A stretch of DNA of 64,000 nt, taken from positions 30,932 to 94,931 of the forward strand of contig SUVG01000006.1 of the NCBI GenBank assembly GCA_015062115.1, read 5' to 3'. Within the stretch, counting starts at the first letter, position 1. Each line of letters opens with the position of its first letter. The notes under the pieces were generated by a model that was not told the DNA's origin, did no database searches, and saw only the letters and a list, made by a program, of their open reading frames with translations. The position numbers were made by a program, and so were the translations under genes. Source of the DNA: Elusimicrobium sp. Lineage in GTDB: Bacteria > Elusimicrobiota > Elusimicrobia > Elusimicrobiales > Elusimicrobiaceae. Positions 1 to 8,105 of this stretch are shown one piece after another.

Positions 1-1199
1 TTTGCGTGATGGTTTTGGCTTCTTCCGCGTGGGCGGGAGGGCCGAAGCGCGCCCTTGTTCAGGGAGGAAAGGCCGTCATTGCCAAGCCGTCTGCCTCCGT
101 ATCGATTGATGTGTTGATGGAAGAAGCCCTTTTGTTGGGAAGGAAAAATGCTGTAAGTGTGGTGCCTATTTCCCAAGGGATTCGTACTCCCGTAAAACTG
201 GCTTCCGTTTCCCGCTCGGCTTTATTGGATAAATCGGTTCGTTTACAAGCCCGTCTTTTGCTTAATTCTCCGCTTTCTTCGTCGGAGCAACAATTATTTC
301 TCAGTCTCTATCCGTTCCTCCCGGCCAATACTTCCTTCGCTATGAAAAACAACGATTTGATGGAAAGTAGTGTATCTTTCTTCAAGAAAAGAACCAAATT
401 TGTAAACGAGAACCGGGCGGAAATTTTGAAAACCCTTCGGGTTTCTTCGTCGGCCTCCGCACAAGATTATATGACATTTGTGCAGAAAAAAGACCCGCGG
501 GTGATTTTGTTGGGAGAAATGCATTACCGTCCCGGTATCCAACGCGAACTTGCTTCTTTTTTGCAAACCTACCAAGCTGCGTATCCCAAACGCAGGGTTA
601 TTTTATTCAGCGAGTTTTTACCCAGTTCCATACGCGGTTATTGGCGGGAAGGCGAACCCGTGCCGGCTGATTTTTGGACGGAAAACCCCGACTATCGCCG
701 TTCTCTTATCAATTTGCAAGCCATTACCAGCGGAGTAGAAATATACGGGCTTGAAAATTCTGCCATGACACATAAGGCAGACCGCGCCTGCGGGCTTGAT
801 TTTGTAACGGCCAATGCTTGTTTATTGAGCCTGGCTGAAAGAAACGAAGCCTGGGCAAAAGTGATAGAGCCGGTAATAGAACGGGTGAGCATGCAAGACC
901 CCGAAGCCGTGTTTATCGTCCACGCAGGCAACGCACATGTGGATAAAACCCGCTTTTATTCCATCTCGGAAAAATTGCGTCATTTGCAACCCTATGTGAT
1001 TCAATTTACAAACGGATTTCAACACAGTATGCTCGGGTACTTGCTTGGCCAAAACCCCTCATACATGGCGCGGGTGGCCAACCGATATGTGTTGGGTTGG
1101 AAGGAAGGCGAAACAGACTTCTCCCCGCATATTGGTTTTGACTTAAATGTAATTTTACCGGTATCGGTTAAAGAATTTACCCCTCGCAAAAAAGAATAA
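1..1199 (+). CDS. ChaN/TIKI-like secreted protein, 5' truncated by window edge
   Basis: The protein carries the motif ILLGEMHYRPGIQREL and, later, VHAGNAHV. These match the Glu/His motifs of the haem-binding-uptake ChaN/TIKI superfamily (GExH near the N-terminus, GxxH near the C-terminus). The visible N-terminus is only the end of a signal peptide (cleavage probably after SAWA, before GGPK), and the codon before the first possible start (GTG at 6) is open, so the true start lies outside the window. It is a paralogue of the next gene, which begins 2 nt after its stop, so the two are probably cotranscribed. Family members are known as haem-binding lipoproteins or TIKI-type metalloproteases; the substrate here is unknown. 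Confidence 0.75.
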   Translation, partial: CVMVLASSAWAGGPKRALVQGGKAVIAKPSASVSIDVLMEEALLLGRKNAVSVVPISQGIRTPVKLASVSRSALLDKSVRLQARLLLNSPLSSSEQQLFLSLYPFLPANTSFAMKNNDLMESSVSFFKKRTKFVNENRAEILKTLRVSSSASAQDYMTFVQKKDPRVILLGEMHYRPGIQRELASFLQTYQAAYPKRRVILFSEFLPSSIRGYWREGEPVPADFWTENPDYRRSLINLQAITSGVEIYGLENSAMTHKADRACGLDFVTANACLLSLAERNEAWAKVIEPVIERVSMQDPEAVFIVHAGNAHVDKTRFYSISEKLRHLQPYVIQFTNGFQHSMLGYLLGQNPSYMARVANRYVLGWKEGETDFSPHIGFDLNVILPVSVKEFTPRKKE

Positions 1200-1201
1200 A
1201 A

Positions 1202-2281
1202 ATGATGAAAAAACTACTCATATTTTTATTTGTTTTGGGGATTTGTAACGGCGCATTTGCCGGCGGCCCGCTTGTGAAAGGGGGCAAAAAGGCCGTGCAA
1301 TCTTTTACGCTGGGCAATACGCATCTTAAACTGCCTCCCAAAATGATGCAAATGTACCGTTTTGACTTGCAGACGCGTTTTTTTGATTATCAAATAAATG
1401 CGGCGAGCTATCCCGTTTTATCCGCCAGAAACGATGGAAAAATGCTACAGGGTATTATCGGTTTCAAAGCCGATTTGGCTTCATTTCGTCAGCATATCCA
1501 CCAAATCGCCGATAACATAGAAAGCGAAGTGTTTGTGGGAAACATCGACTATAAAAAATTCCTTCCGCAAGATATTGATTATCTTTATATCGGGGAACTC
1601 CATAAAGAAACCCGTATTCAACAGGAAATTGCCCAAATTATTCATGAACTTCCTAAAATTTATCCTGACCGAACCATTTATTTAGCTACCGAAATGGTGC
1701 CCGCCAAGGAAGAACTTTTAGATGATTTATCCCAACTCCCTTATTCCCGAAAAGCGATGCTTTCTTTTTTGGAAGGGGCGGAGGAGTATTTTTCTTCCAA
1801 AGTGATTCGGGCCGCATTGGACGAGAATATCCCGGTAGTAGGGTTGGAGCCGCAAGTGGCCATTATGAACGAATCTTTGGCGGACGGGAAAGATTTTCTT
1901 TCAAAGGAAGATTTTGAAGAGTATGCCTCTTCTTTGGAAGGTATGTATTTCCGTAATAACTTTTGGGCCGGGGTAATAAACGAACTCCGTCGCCGCGATC
2001 CTGCCGCTTTGGTGGTGGTTTATGCCGGGATAGACCACGTGGCATACCACAACCCCTCTGCTGTATCTACTTTAGTGGAGGGAAAAAGTTTTGTGATACA
2101 AGTGGCAATTCCCGGATATTTGCGCTCGATAAACCCGTTTTTCCGCCATTTTAAGGAAAGCGATGCAATCCGTAAACAGTTCCACTCCTCCGACGATGCT
2201 AAATTGGTTAACTCTTGGGTCATCTCCCAAAAATACAACCGCCTTCTGGGTAACGATTTAAGCATTGTCGTACACGAATAA
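1202..2281 (+). CDS. ChaN/TIKI-like secreted protein
   Basis: A protein of 359 residues with a clear signal peptide (MKK, hydrophobic run, then AFA before GGP). A GELHKETRIQQEI motif lies near residue 135 and YAGIDHV near residue 280, again the ChaN/TIKI pattern. After the signal peptide both this and the upstream protein start GGP followed by a Lys/Gly stretch, which supports tandem duplication. Two adjacent ATGs (1202, 1205) are possible starts; the Shine-Dalgarno is weak, which fits translational coupling to the gene ending at 1199. It is probably periplasmic or outer-membrane associated. The function is inferred from the fold family only. Confidence 0.75.
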   Translation: MMKKLLIFLFVLGICNGAFAGGPLVKGGKKAVQSFTLGNTHLKLPPKMMQMYRFDLQTRFFDYQINAASYPVLSARNDGKMLQGIIGFKADLASFRQHIHQIADNIESEVFVGNIDYKKFLPQDIDYLYIGELHKETRIQQEIAQIIHELPKIYPDRTIYLATEMVPAKEELLDDLSQLPYSRKAMLSFLEGAEEYFSSKVIRAALDENIPVVGLEPQVAIMNESLADGKDFLSKEDFEEYASSLEGMYFRNNFWAGVINELRRRDPAALVVVYAGIDHVAYHNPSAVSTLVEGKSFVIQVAIPGYLRSINPFFRHFKESDAIRKQFHSSDDAKLVNSWVISQKYNRLLGNDLSIVVHE

Positions 2282-2340
2282 AAATCCCGTTATTATTTGT
2301 TGAAAGAGAACTAAACAAAGGGCTTTTTGCCGAAAAATGC

Positions 2341-2370
2341 TTGACAAACAACTATTTTTTATGATATAAT
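2341..2370 (+). promoter_or_regulatory. consensus sigma-70 promoter
   Basis: Perfect TTGACA at 2341-2346 and perfect TATAAT at 2365-2370 with an 18-nt spacer. Transcription would start near 2377, in a stretch with no gene until the portal gene at 2788. Confidence 0.75.
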
Positions 2371-2376
2371 TAAAAA

Positions 2377-2473
2377 ATAGCAGTAACCTTTCCTAACACT
2401 TATTTCCCACAAACTTTTTTTGTTTCCCGCTCGGGCCTTTTTGCGCCCTTAGAAGCCTTTTTGGGGCTTTTTC
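2377..2473 (+). ncRNA. possible short transcript or attenuated leader of the phage cassette
   Basis: The consensus promoter at 2341-2370 is followed after about 75 nt by a GC hairpin, AAGCC (2453-2457) with GGCTT (2465-2469), then TTTCCC, which could act as a weak terminator. Another small hairpin (GGGC/GCCC) precedes it. No ORF is present. It could be a small RNA of about 100 nt or an attenuated leader for the cassette starting at 2788. I do not recognise it as a known RNA family. Confidence 0.25.
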
Positions 2474-2477
2474 CCAC

Positions 2478-2503
2478 AAAAAAACCCGCCGTTTCGGGCG
2501 GGT
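2478..2503 (-). terminator. Rho-independent terminator of the 59-aa membrane protein gene
   Basis: The stem ACCCGCC (2484-2490) pairs with GGCGGGT (2497-2503) and is followed on the minus strand by a run of T. It lies just downstream of the stop at 2528. Confidence 0.75.
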
Positions 2504-2527
2504 GTAAAATCAACATAAATTATTTTG

Positions 2528-2707
2528 TTAAACGGGTGTGGCAATTGTTACCGTAGCCAAGATGCCGATTAACAACGCCGTCAGCAACGCGGATATCCAT
2601 GCCGCACTACGCTTGCTCCTCTTTGGAAATATTTTTCGGGTAATGATGTAAAAGCCCGGAAAAGCCAGTAATATCACAAAAATTAAAATAGAAAAAATTC
2701 CAGCCAT
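2528..2707 (-). CDS. small two-helix membrane protein (59 aa)
   Basis: A 59-codon ORF starting ATG at 2707 behind a very strong Shine-Dalgarno (AAGGAGGAGG), ending TAA at 2528-2530, followed by a good terminator. The product begins MAGIFSILIFVILLAFPGFY, has a short basic loop (RKIFPKRSKRS), and ends in a second hydrophobic helix. It is antisense to the leader of the phage cassette. I do not recognise a family. The strong RBS, helix-loop-helix topology and dedicated terminator make a real gene likely. Confidence 0.65.
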   Translation of the reverse strand: MAGIFSILIFVILLAFPGFYIITRKIFPKRSKRSAAWISALLTALLIGILATVTIATPV

Positions 2708-2787
2708 ATTCGCTTCCTCCTCCTTCTTTCTTTTATAGTAGTAAATTTCTTTCCTCTTTCCTACCGTAATTTTTAATTACTCCCTTT

Positions 2788-4359
2788 ATGAAACATACAC
2801 ATACCGACTATATGCGTCAATACGACGCCCTTAAAAGCGAGCGCAGCACTTGGCTGCCTGCTTGGAAGGATCTAAGTGCCTACCTGGCACCTACGCGCGG
2901 CTTCTTCGACGGGCAACAACCCAATAACGGGCGCCGCGTTGACCATAAAACGCTGTTAGATTCTGACCCATGCCTGGCGGTGGAAGTTTTGTGTGCGGGC
3001 ATGATGTCGGGCCTTACGAGCCCCAGCCGCAGTTGGTTTGATTTGGCCCTTTCCCCCGAGGAACTGATGGATTTGCCGGGCGCAAAAGATTGGGTGTTTG
3101 AAGTAAAAAAACGCTTGGAAGATGTATTCGCCAAAAGTAATGTCTATGGCGTATTGCACGGGTTCTATCAGGAAATTGCTGTTTTCGGTACGGCGGCCTT
3201 TTTGGTGGAGTATGACCCCCAAAAAGGAATTTATTGCCGTCCGTTTACCGTGGGAGAATATGCCTTGGGAACAGATGCCCAAGGGAAAATCAATCGCTTC
3301 GGACGCGAATTTTTTATGACGGCCGAACAACTGGCAGAGTCCTTCGGTAAAGAAAAATTATCACCCCGACTGGCCCGCGAATTGGAAGAAAACAAAACCT
3401 TCCGTTGGCATAAAGTATTTCATCTTATTTTGCCGAACCGCAAATACGCCCCTTCCCGCAAAGACAACCGCTCCATGCCGTTTGAAAGTGTTTACTTTTT
3501 GGAAGACGGTTTTATCCTGCGCCAAAGCGGATACCACGAATTTCCGGTTATTGCCGCACGCTGGGAAGTGAAAAATACGGCCGATGCTTATGGCCGCGGC
3601 CCGGGGTGGAAGTGTTTGGGCGATGTGAAAATGTTACAAAAAATGCAAAAAACCAAGTTGGTCGCTTTGGATAAAAGCACCAATCCGCCGGTGATGGTAT
3701 CGGCGGGAGTGCAGGGAGAAGTCAATTTGCTCCCCGGAGGCATTACCCGTTACAACGGAACTACGGACGCCGCCGTCAAACCCGCTTACCAGGTACAGGC
3801 AGATTTGGGCGCCTTGGAAAATGCTATCCAAAATGTCCGCGCTACAATTCGCGCTCAGTTTTTTGCCGATGTGTTTTTATCTCTTTCTTCTCAAACTTAC
3901 TCCAATATGACCGCTGCCGAAGTGGCCGAACGCCACCAAGAAAAAATGTTGGTGTTGGGGCCGGTGTTGGAACGGCTGAAAAACGAATTATTGGATCCGC
4001 TTGTCGAGCGCGTGTTTAATTTGCTGGCCCGTCAAGGGGAACTGCCCGCGCCGCCCGGCAGTATAGAAGGGCTGCCGATGAAGGTGGAATATGTATCCAT
4101 GATTGCCCAGGCGCAAAAAGCCGCCGCGGTTTCTTCTTTGGTTCAAGGGTTAAATTATGCCGCCTCGTTGGGTGCGGTGCGCCCGGAAGTGCTAAACCGC
4201 ATTGATTACACCTGTGCCTTGGAAGAAGGATTAAAAGCATTGGGCGTAGCGCCTGCCCTCTTAAAAGACGCGGAAGAAGAGAAGGATACTCCTTCCGTTT
4301 CGCAGGGGGTTACTGAACCAAGAGCCCCGGCCTCTCAATCAGATTCGGGAAATAAATAA
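2788..4359 (+). CDS. phage portal (head-tail connector) protein
   Basis: A protein of 523 residues of the podovirus head-to-tail connecting family (T7 gp8/BPP-1 portal type). The N-terminal pattern (ERSTWLPAWKDLSAYLAPTRG; then LAAEV-type helix with MMSGLTSPSRSWF) is characteristic, followed by FGTAAFLVEYD and a C-terminal helix-rich clip/wing region. In the virion it forms the dodecameric ring through which DNA passes. It is the first gene of the structural cassette. No terminase precedes it, where one is normally found. No Shine-Dalgarno is visible before the ATG, so the start is less sure than the family. Confidence 0.9.
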   Translation: MKHTHTDYMRQYDALKSERSTWLPAWKDLSAYLAPTRGFFDGQQPNNGRRVDHKTLLDSDPCLAVEVLCAGMMSGLTSPSRSWFDLALSPEELMDLPGAKDWVFEVKKRLEDVFAKSNVYGVLHGFYQEIAVFGTAAFLVEYDPQKGIYCRPFTVGEYALGTDAQGKINRFGREFFMTAEQLAESFGKEKLSPRLARELEENKTFRWHKVFHLILPNRKYAPSRKDNRSMPFESVYFLEDGFILRQSGYHEFPVIAARWEVKNTADAYGRGPGWKCLGDVKMLQKMQKTKLVALDKSTNPPVMVSAGVQGEVNLLPGGITRYNGTTDAAVKPAYQVQADLGALENAIQNVRATIRAQFFADVFLSLSSQTYSNMTAAEVAERHQEKMLVLGPVLERLKNELLDPLVERVFNLLARQGELPAPPGSIEGLPMKVEYVSMIAQAQKAAAVSSLVQGLNYAASLGAVRPEVLNRIDYTCALEEGLKALGVAPALLKDAEEEKDTPSVSQGVTEPRAPASQSDSGNK

Positions 4360-4553
4360 AAACTGCGCGCGGACGCGTCCTTATAAGCGTTACGGTTCGG
4401 CGCAGAGCGGGAGGAACCTTTCCCGGTAAAGGTTTTCCCGCCTACACAAACACAAAAGGGAAACGGCTAGGGCAGGCGTCTTAAATTATCGCACGCTGCT
4501 TTAGCGGGGGGAAGGGGTGCGCCCGGGAGTGCTCCTTTTCCCGAGAGTATTTT
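4360..4553 (+). other. structured non-coding stretch between portal and Bbp19-like gene
   Basis: This 194-nt gap has no credible ORF but many inverted repeats: CTGCGC/GCGCAG enclosing the palindrome GGACGCGTCC; GCGGGA..AACCTTT paired with AAAGGTT..TCCCGC around the loop CCCGGT; CGCT/AGCG; and a G-rich arm facing CTCCTTTTCCC just before the next gene. It lacks a T-run, so it does not look like a simple terminator. It could be a cis-acting RNA setting portal/scaffold expression. No known RNA family was recognised. Confidence 0.45.
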
Positions 4554-4862
4554 ATGAACGAAAAACAACTTAAAAAACGTAATATCTACGACTTGCAAAC
4601 CGTGTTGAAAACCGCACAGGGCCGCCGCTTGCTGTGGCGTATTTTGCAGGCAGCCCGTATTCGCCAGCACTCTTTTGTGCCTGCCGATGCAACGGCAACG
4701 GCCTTTCATTGCGGGCAACAGAGTATCGGCCTTTTTTTATTGGACGAAATAGAAGAAGCCGCCCCCGGTGCTTATGCCCAAATGAGGGGGGAATATCGCT
4801 CGGAAATGATTTCTGGGCAAAAAGAAATAGATCGCTTGCAAGAGGAGTTAACCCATGAATAA
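4554..4862 (+). CDS. Bbp19-like phage protein
   Basis: A 102-aa protein that resembles the Bbp19 family of BPP-1-like podoviruses: a DLQTVLKTAQGRRLLWRIL start, then FHCGQQSIGLFLLDEI and an acidic helical tail. It lies between portal and scaffold, the usual place for this family, and overlaps the scaffold gene by 8 nt, suggesting coupled translation. Its molecular role is not established. The assignment is from pattern recognition, with position as support. Confidence 0.7.
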   Translation: MNEKQLKKRNIYDLQTVLKTAQGRRLLWRILQAARIRQHSFVPADATATAFHCGQQSIGLFLLDEIEEAAPGAYAQMRGEYRSEMISGQKEIDRLQEELTHE

Positions 4863-5463
4863 AACCATAAACCCGCCTGTTGAACAATCTGCCGATTTGG
4901 AAACCTCGTTGTCGGCCCCGGCAACATCTGTTGCCCAAGGATCGGGCCCGGGGGAAGAAAATAAAACTTGCCCCTCGGCCCAACCCCCCGGGCCGGAAAC
5001 ACAAAATCCCGGTTCGTTATCTTACGAAGGGCTTTCTCTGCCGGAAGATATTTCCTTCCCGACGGAAAATTTAGCCGCTTTCAAGCAACTGGCGCGTGAG
5101 ATGAATTTGGCAGAGGAGCAAGTGCAACGATTGTTAGATTTTGAATCGGCCCATTTGCGTGCCAATTTCCAACAAGCGCAAGAACAAAAACGCCACACCG
5201 TGGAGCGTTGGGCCGAAGAAACCCGCGCCTTATACGGGGCGGGCTTGGAAAAAGAACTATCCTATGCACTCCGTGCGGCCGATGCGTTCGGCGGCCCGGA
5301 ATTGAGGACATTGTTGGAAGATACGGGCCTGGGTAATCACCCGGTTATTATCCGTACATTAAGCGAAATCGGCAAAGCTATCAGCGAAGATGCCTGCCCC
5401 GGCGGAAAACCGGCCGCCCCGCAGGATAAAACCTTTACCGAGGCCCTGTACGGAAAAAATTAA
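4855..5463 (+). CDS. phage scaffolding protein
   Basis: A 202-aa acidic protein with a disordered, Pro/Ser-rich first 60 residues, then a helical region (ENLAAFKQLAREMNLAEEQV) and a central coiled-coil-like segment (AHLRANFQQAQEQKRHTVERW). The C-terminal FTEALYGKN is a typical scaffold end. It sits immediately before the major capsid gene, 15 nt upstream, as internal scaffold proteins do. Such proteins guide procapsid assembly and then leave. No protease motif is evident. Confidence 0.75.
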   Translation: MNKTINPPVEQSADLETSLSAPATSVAQGSGPGEENKTCPSAQPPGPETQNPGSLSYEGLSLPEDISFPTENLAAFKQLAREMNLAEEQVQRLLDFESAHLRANFQQAQEQKRHTVERWAEETRALYGAGLEKELSYALRAADAFGGPELRTLLEDTGLGNHPVIIRTLSEIGKAISEDACPGGKPAAPQDKTFTEALYGKN

Positions 5464-5478
5464 AAAAAGGAGTAAAAA

Positions 5479-6456
5479 ATGGCAATTATTGCTGATAAAC
5501 AGTACAGTCTTGTGGACTATGCAAAACAGTTTGACCCTTCCGGCCAAGAATTGGCTATTGCGGAAGTTTTAAGCCAGTCCAACGATATTATCGCCGATGC
5601 GTTAGTAACGGAAAGTTCCTTGGACAGCGGCCACGAATATGCCGTGCGTACCGGAATCCCGGAAGGCACCTGGCGGCGTGCCTATCAGGGCATTGAACCC
5701 GCCAAAGCCACCACCAAAGTAGTGGTGGAAAGTTACGGCACCTTATCTGCCTACTCGGTAGTAGATAAATTAGTCGCCGAAAAAGGCGGCCATGTAGAGG
5801 CCGTGCGTACCGGTCAATCCCGCGCGATTATTGCCGGTATGTCCAACACCATGGCCAGCAACTTAATTTACGGAAATGTCGGTAAAAATCCGGAGCGTTT
5901 TACCGGCTTGGCCGCCCGTTATTGCGAATTGTCCGGTGCGGAAAGTTCCCGCAATGTGATTGATGGCGGCAGTGAAAACGAAGGTCAAAATTCCTCTATC
6001 TACTTGGTAGTTTGGGATACCGATAAGGTGTTTACCTTCTTCCCCAAAGGCTCTAAAGCCGGTATTCAACGCGTGGATCACGGATTGGTTAACCATGTGG
6101 ACGGCGACGGAAACGAATATCCCGCTTACAAGGAGTATTTCGAGTGGAAATTAGGCCTTGCCGTGCAAGATTGGCGTTACGCGGGACGCATTTGCAACAT
6201 TGATGTGGAAAATGTGCCGTCTAACTTAATTGATCAAATGTGCGAATTGGAAGAGCGTATCCAAAGCCTTTCCATGGGTAAGCCCGTTTGGTATATGAAC
6301 CGCACCGTCAAGGCGGCCCTTCGTAAATTAACTTCCAATCGTACCAATGTGCAATACACGCCGGATCAAATCACTTCCCGTCCGTTAATGACATTTAACG
6401 AAATTCCCGTCCATGTGTGCGATGCCATTTGCGATACGGAAACTTTGGTGAAATAG
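5479..6456 (+). CDS. phage major capsid protein
   Basis: A 325-aa protein behind a strong RBS (AAAGGAG, 7 nt before ATG). Sequence features (AEVLSQSNDIIADALVTES near residue 30; EGTWRRAYQGIEPAKA; SVVDKLVAE; late IPVHVCDAI) match the gp7/Bbp17-type HK97-fold capsid proteins of BPP-1-like podoviruses. It would form the icosahedral shell. It follows scaffold and precedes the cement protein. The ORF is complete with no frameshift. Confidence 0.88.
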   Translation: MAIIADKQYSLVDYAKQFDPSGQELAIAEVLSQSNDIIADALVTESSLDSGHEYAVRTGIPEGTWRRAYQGIEPAKATTKVVVESYGTLSAYSVVDKLVAEKGGHVEAVRTGQSRAIIAGMSNTMASNLIYGNVGKNPERFTGLAARYCELSGAESSRNVIDGGSENEGQNSSIYLVVWDTDKVFTFFPKGSKAGIQRVDHGLVNHVDGDGNEYPAYKEYFEWKLGLAVQDWRYAGRICNIDVENVPSNLIDQMCELEERIQSLSMGKPVWYMNRTVKAALRKLTSNRTNVQYTPDQITSRPLMTFNEIPVHVCDAICDTETLVK

Positions 6457-6464
6457 GAGGCAGT

Positions 6465-6851
6465 ATGTTACTGGATAAAAATACCATTTTGTCTGACAAG
6501 CAGGCCATTACCGCAAATGCGTATTCCCAAAATACGATAGACTGCGGAGCGGCCGGTAATGTAGCCCCGGGGGCTCTTTTTGCCGTGTGTCGCACGGAGG
6601 AAGGATTCAGCGGTTTGACGCAAATGGAAGTTACCTTGCAAACCGATGAAGAGGCTTCTTTTGCTAATCCCGCGGAATTGATGAGCGTTACCGTATTCGC
6701 GGAGGTGCTGGAGCAACCGGGAAAGATTCTTTTTGCCGTTCCGCTCCCGGTAGGGGTAAAACGCTACTTGCGTGTTTCCTATGTCCCTGCCGGTTCAGCC
6801 ACCCAAGGTGCGGTGTCTTTCTTTTTAACAGACGGCGTTGATATGAAATAA
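6465..6851 (+). CDS. Bbp16-like capsid cement protein
   Basis: The start chosen is ATG 6465, behind AGGAGG at 6456-6461; a longer in-frame start at 6417 would overlap the capsid gene and has no RBS. The 128-aa product begins MLLDKNTILSDKQAITANAY and continues TIDCG, matching Bbp16-type cement proteins of BPP-1-like phages, which decorate and stabilise the capsid surface. A beta-rich pattern follows. A long stem-loop downstream probably ends this head-gene transcript. Confidence 0.75.
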   Translation: MLLDKNTILSDKQAITANAYSQNTIDCGAAGNVAPGALFAVCRTEEGFSGLTQMEVTLQTDEEASFANPAELMSVTVFAEVLEQPGKILFAVPLPVGVKRYLRVSYVPAGSATQGAVSFFLTDGVDMK

Positions 6852-6882
6852 CGCCAACGCGGAGTAAAAAGTTAAAAAAGAA

Positions 6883-6939
6883 AAAGAACCTTAAAAAACA
6901 AACCGGGCAGTTGGATAAGACCGCTGCCCGGGGTTCTTT
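6883..6939 (+). terminator. nested stem-loop after head genes
   Basis: The outer stem AAAGAACC (6883-6890)/GGTTCTTT (6932-6939) encloses the inner stem CCGGGCAG (6903-6910)/CTGCCCGG (6924-6931). It follows the cement gene by about 30 nt. The T-run is short, so termination may be partial. Confidence 0.55.
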
Positions 6940-7517
6940 CAAGAAAAAACAGAATTATAGGCTTGTTAAAACAATTTTGAATAGGGGAAGATGGGGGAAC
7001 TTCCTTAAAAACGCAAAAAAAGGGGTATTTTGGCGAAAAGAGGGGGTAAAAACGGGTTTTTATCCGGTAAAAAACGGAAAAAAACCGTATTTCCTTCCCT
7101 CAAGCCGGGAATCTTACCCTTTTGAATCTCAAAAAAGACTTGGCGCAAAATCTTATTGGGAAAGGAAAAAAGAAAAATTAAAAAGTTCTAAAAAATAATT
7201 AAAAGAGATTATTTTTTAGTGCCTAAAAGAAGAAAAGCATAGAAAATGTTTTTGGAAGAAAAAAGCCTTTTTTGTTTTGTGTAAAAATATATCTAAAAAT
7301 AAAAATCATTATAAAATAAGCATTTTCAAAATTAACATAAAAAATGATTTATGCAAAACTGCTTGTCTTTTCTGTTGGAAGCACATATCAAAAGTAATTT
7401 TTATAAAAAAATAAATATATATAAAATAAGCATAAATAAAAATAACATAAAATTTAGTTTGATATATAAAAATAAAAAATACTTAAAAAATAAATAGAAA
7501 TAAAAAGGAGCGATAAA
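6940..7517 (+). repeat. AT-rich intergenic stretch with an imperfect direct repeat
   Basis: This gene-free stretch becomes extremely AT-rich from about 7190. Segments 7301-7350 and 7411-7460, offset by 110 bp, agree at 39 of 50 positions, including the shared core ATAAAATAAGCAT and a ...TAACATAAAA tail. A hairpin AAAAATAAT/ATTATTTTT lies near 7191-7216. It separates head genes from tail genes and could hold promoters or protein-binding sites for the tail operon. A Lys-rich ORF at 6911-7198 is probably spurious. Confidence 0.5.
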
Positions 7518-8105
7518 ATGATAACAAAAATTGCAATCTGTAATTTGGCATTGGCGCAGTTGGGGCAGGCGTCTATTTTATCCTTGGAACAAGATGATGA
7601 GCGCGCCCGAAGATTAAATTTATTTTACGAACCGGTGCGTGATGAACTTTTACGGACACATCATTGGGCTTTTGCCAATGCTTGCGAGCCGCTTGCTTTG
7701 TTGGAGGTTAAACAGGAAACCCAAGAAGGTTTTTGCTATAAATATCCCGCAGATGCGCTTTTTATACGCCGCGTATTTGAAGACCCCCGCAACCCCCGCC
7801 CGCTGCCTTTTACGGAGCGTTTTAGGCGCGATTTACATGCACGCGTGTTATATGTGCCTACGCAATCAGCCTATGCGGAATTTACCCGCCGCATTGCGGA
7901 CGAAAACCTGTTTGACCCGTCTTTTGTCAAAACCTTTTCGCTTGCTTTGGCGTGCGATTTGGCTATTGCACTGACGGGGGACAGTCACTTAGCGCAACAA
8001 TTGATGCAAAAATATACGGCTAGTCTCGATGAAGCCCGCCGTTCCAATATGACGGAAAACTATTGCCGTACGTCTGCAGAAGATTCTTTTACGGAGGTTC
8101 GGTAA
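7518..8105 (+). CDS. phage tail tubular protein A-like (T7 gp11 type) adaptor
   Basis: A 195-aa protein starting MITKIAICNLALAQLGQ, the hallmark start of gp11-type podovirus head-tail adaptors, with RDELLRTHHWAFANA and a C-terminal ALACDLAIALTGD helix. It would form the ring below the portal. The RBS AAAAGGAG lies 8 nt before ATG. Its stop codon overlaps the next start (TAATG), so the two are translationally coupled. Confidence 0.85.
   Translation: MITKIAICNLALAQLGQASILSLEQDDERARRLNLFYEPVRDELLRTHHWAFANACEPLALLEVKQETQEGFCYKYPADALFIRRVFEDPRNPRPLPFTERFRRDLHARVLYVPTQSAYAEFTRRIADENLFDPSFVKTFSLALACDLAIALTGDSHLAQQLMQKYTASLDEARRSNMTENYCRTSAEDSFTEVR

Noticed and set aside
2560..2570. GCCAAGA near 2560 as the far attachment site matching tRNA-Thr
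   Set aside because: Only about seven bases agree and they lie inside the small membrane protein gene; a chance match is more likely.
6911..7198. A 95-codon Lys-rich open frame after the cement protein gene
   Set aside because: It overlaps the nested terminator hairpin, has no Shine-Dalgarno and has the composition of untranslated A-rich DNA.
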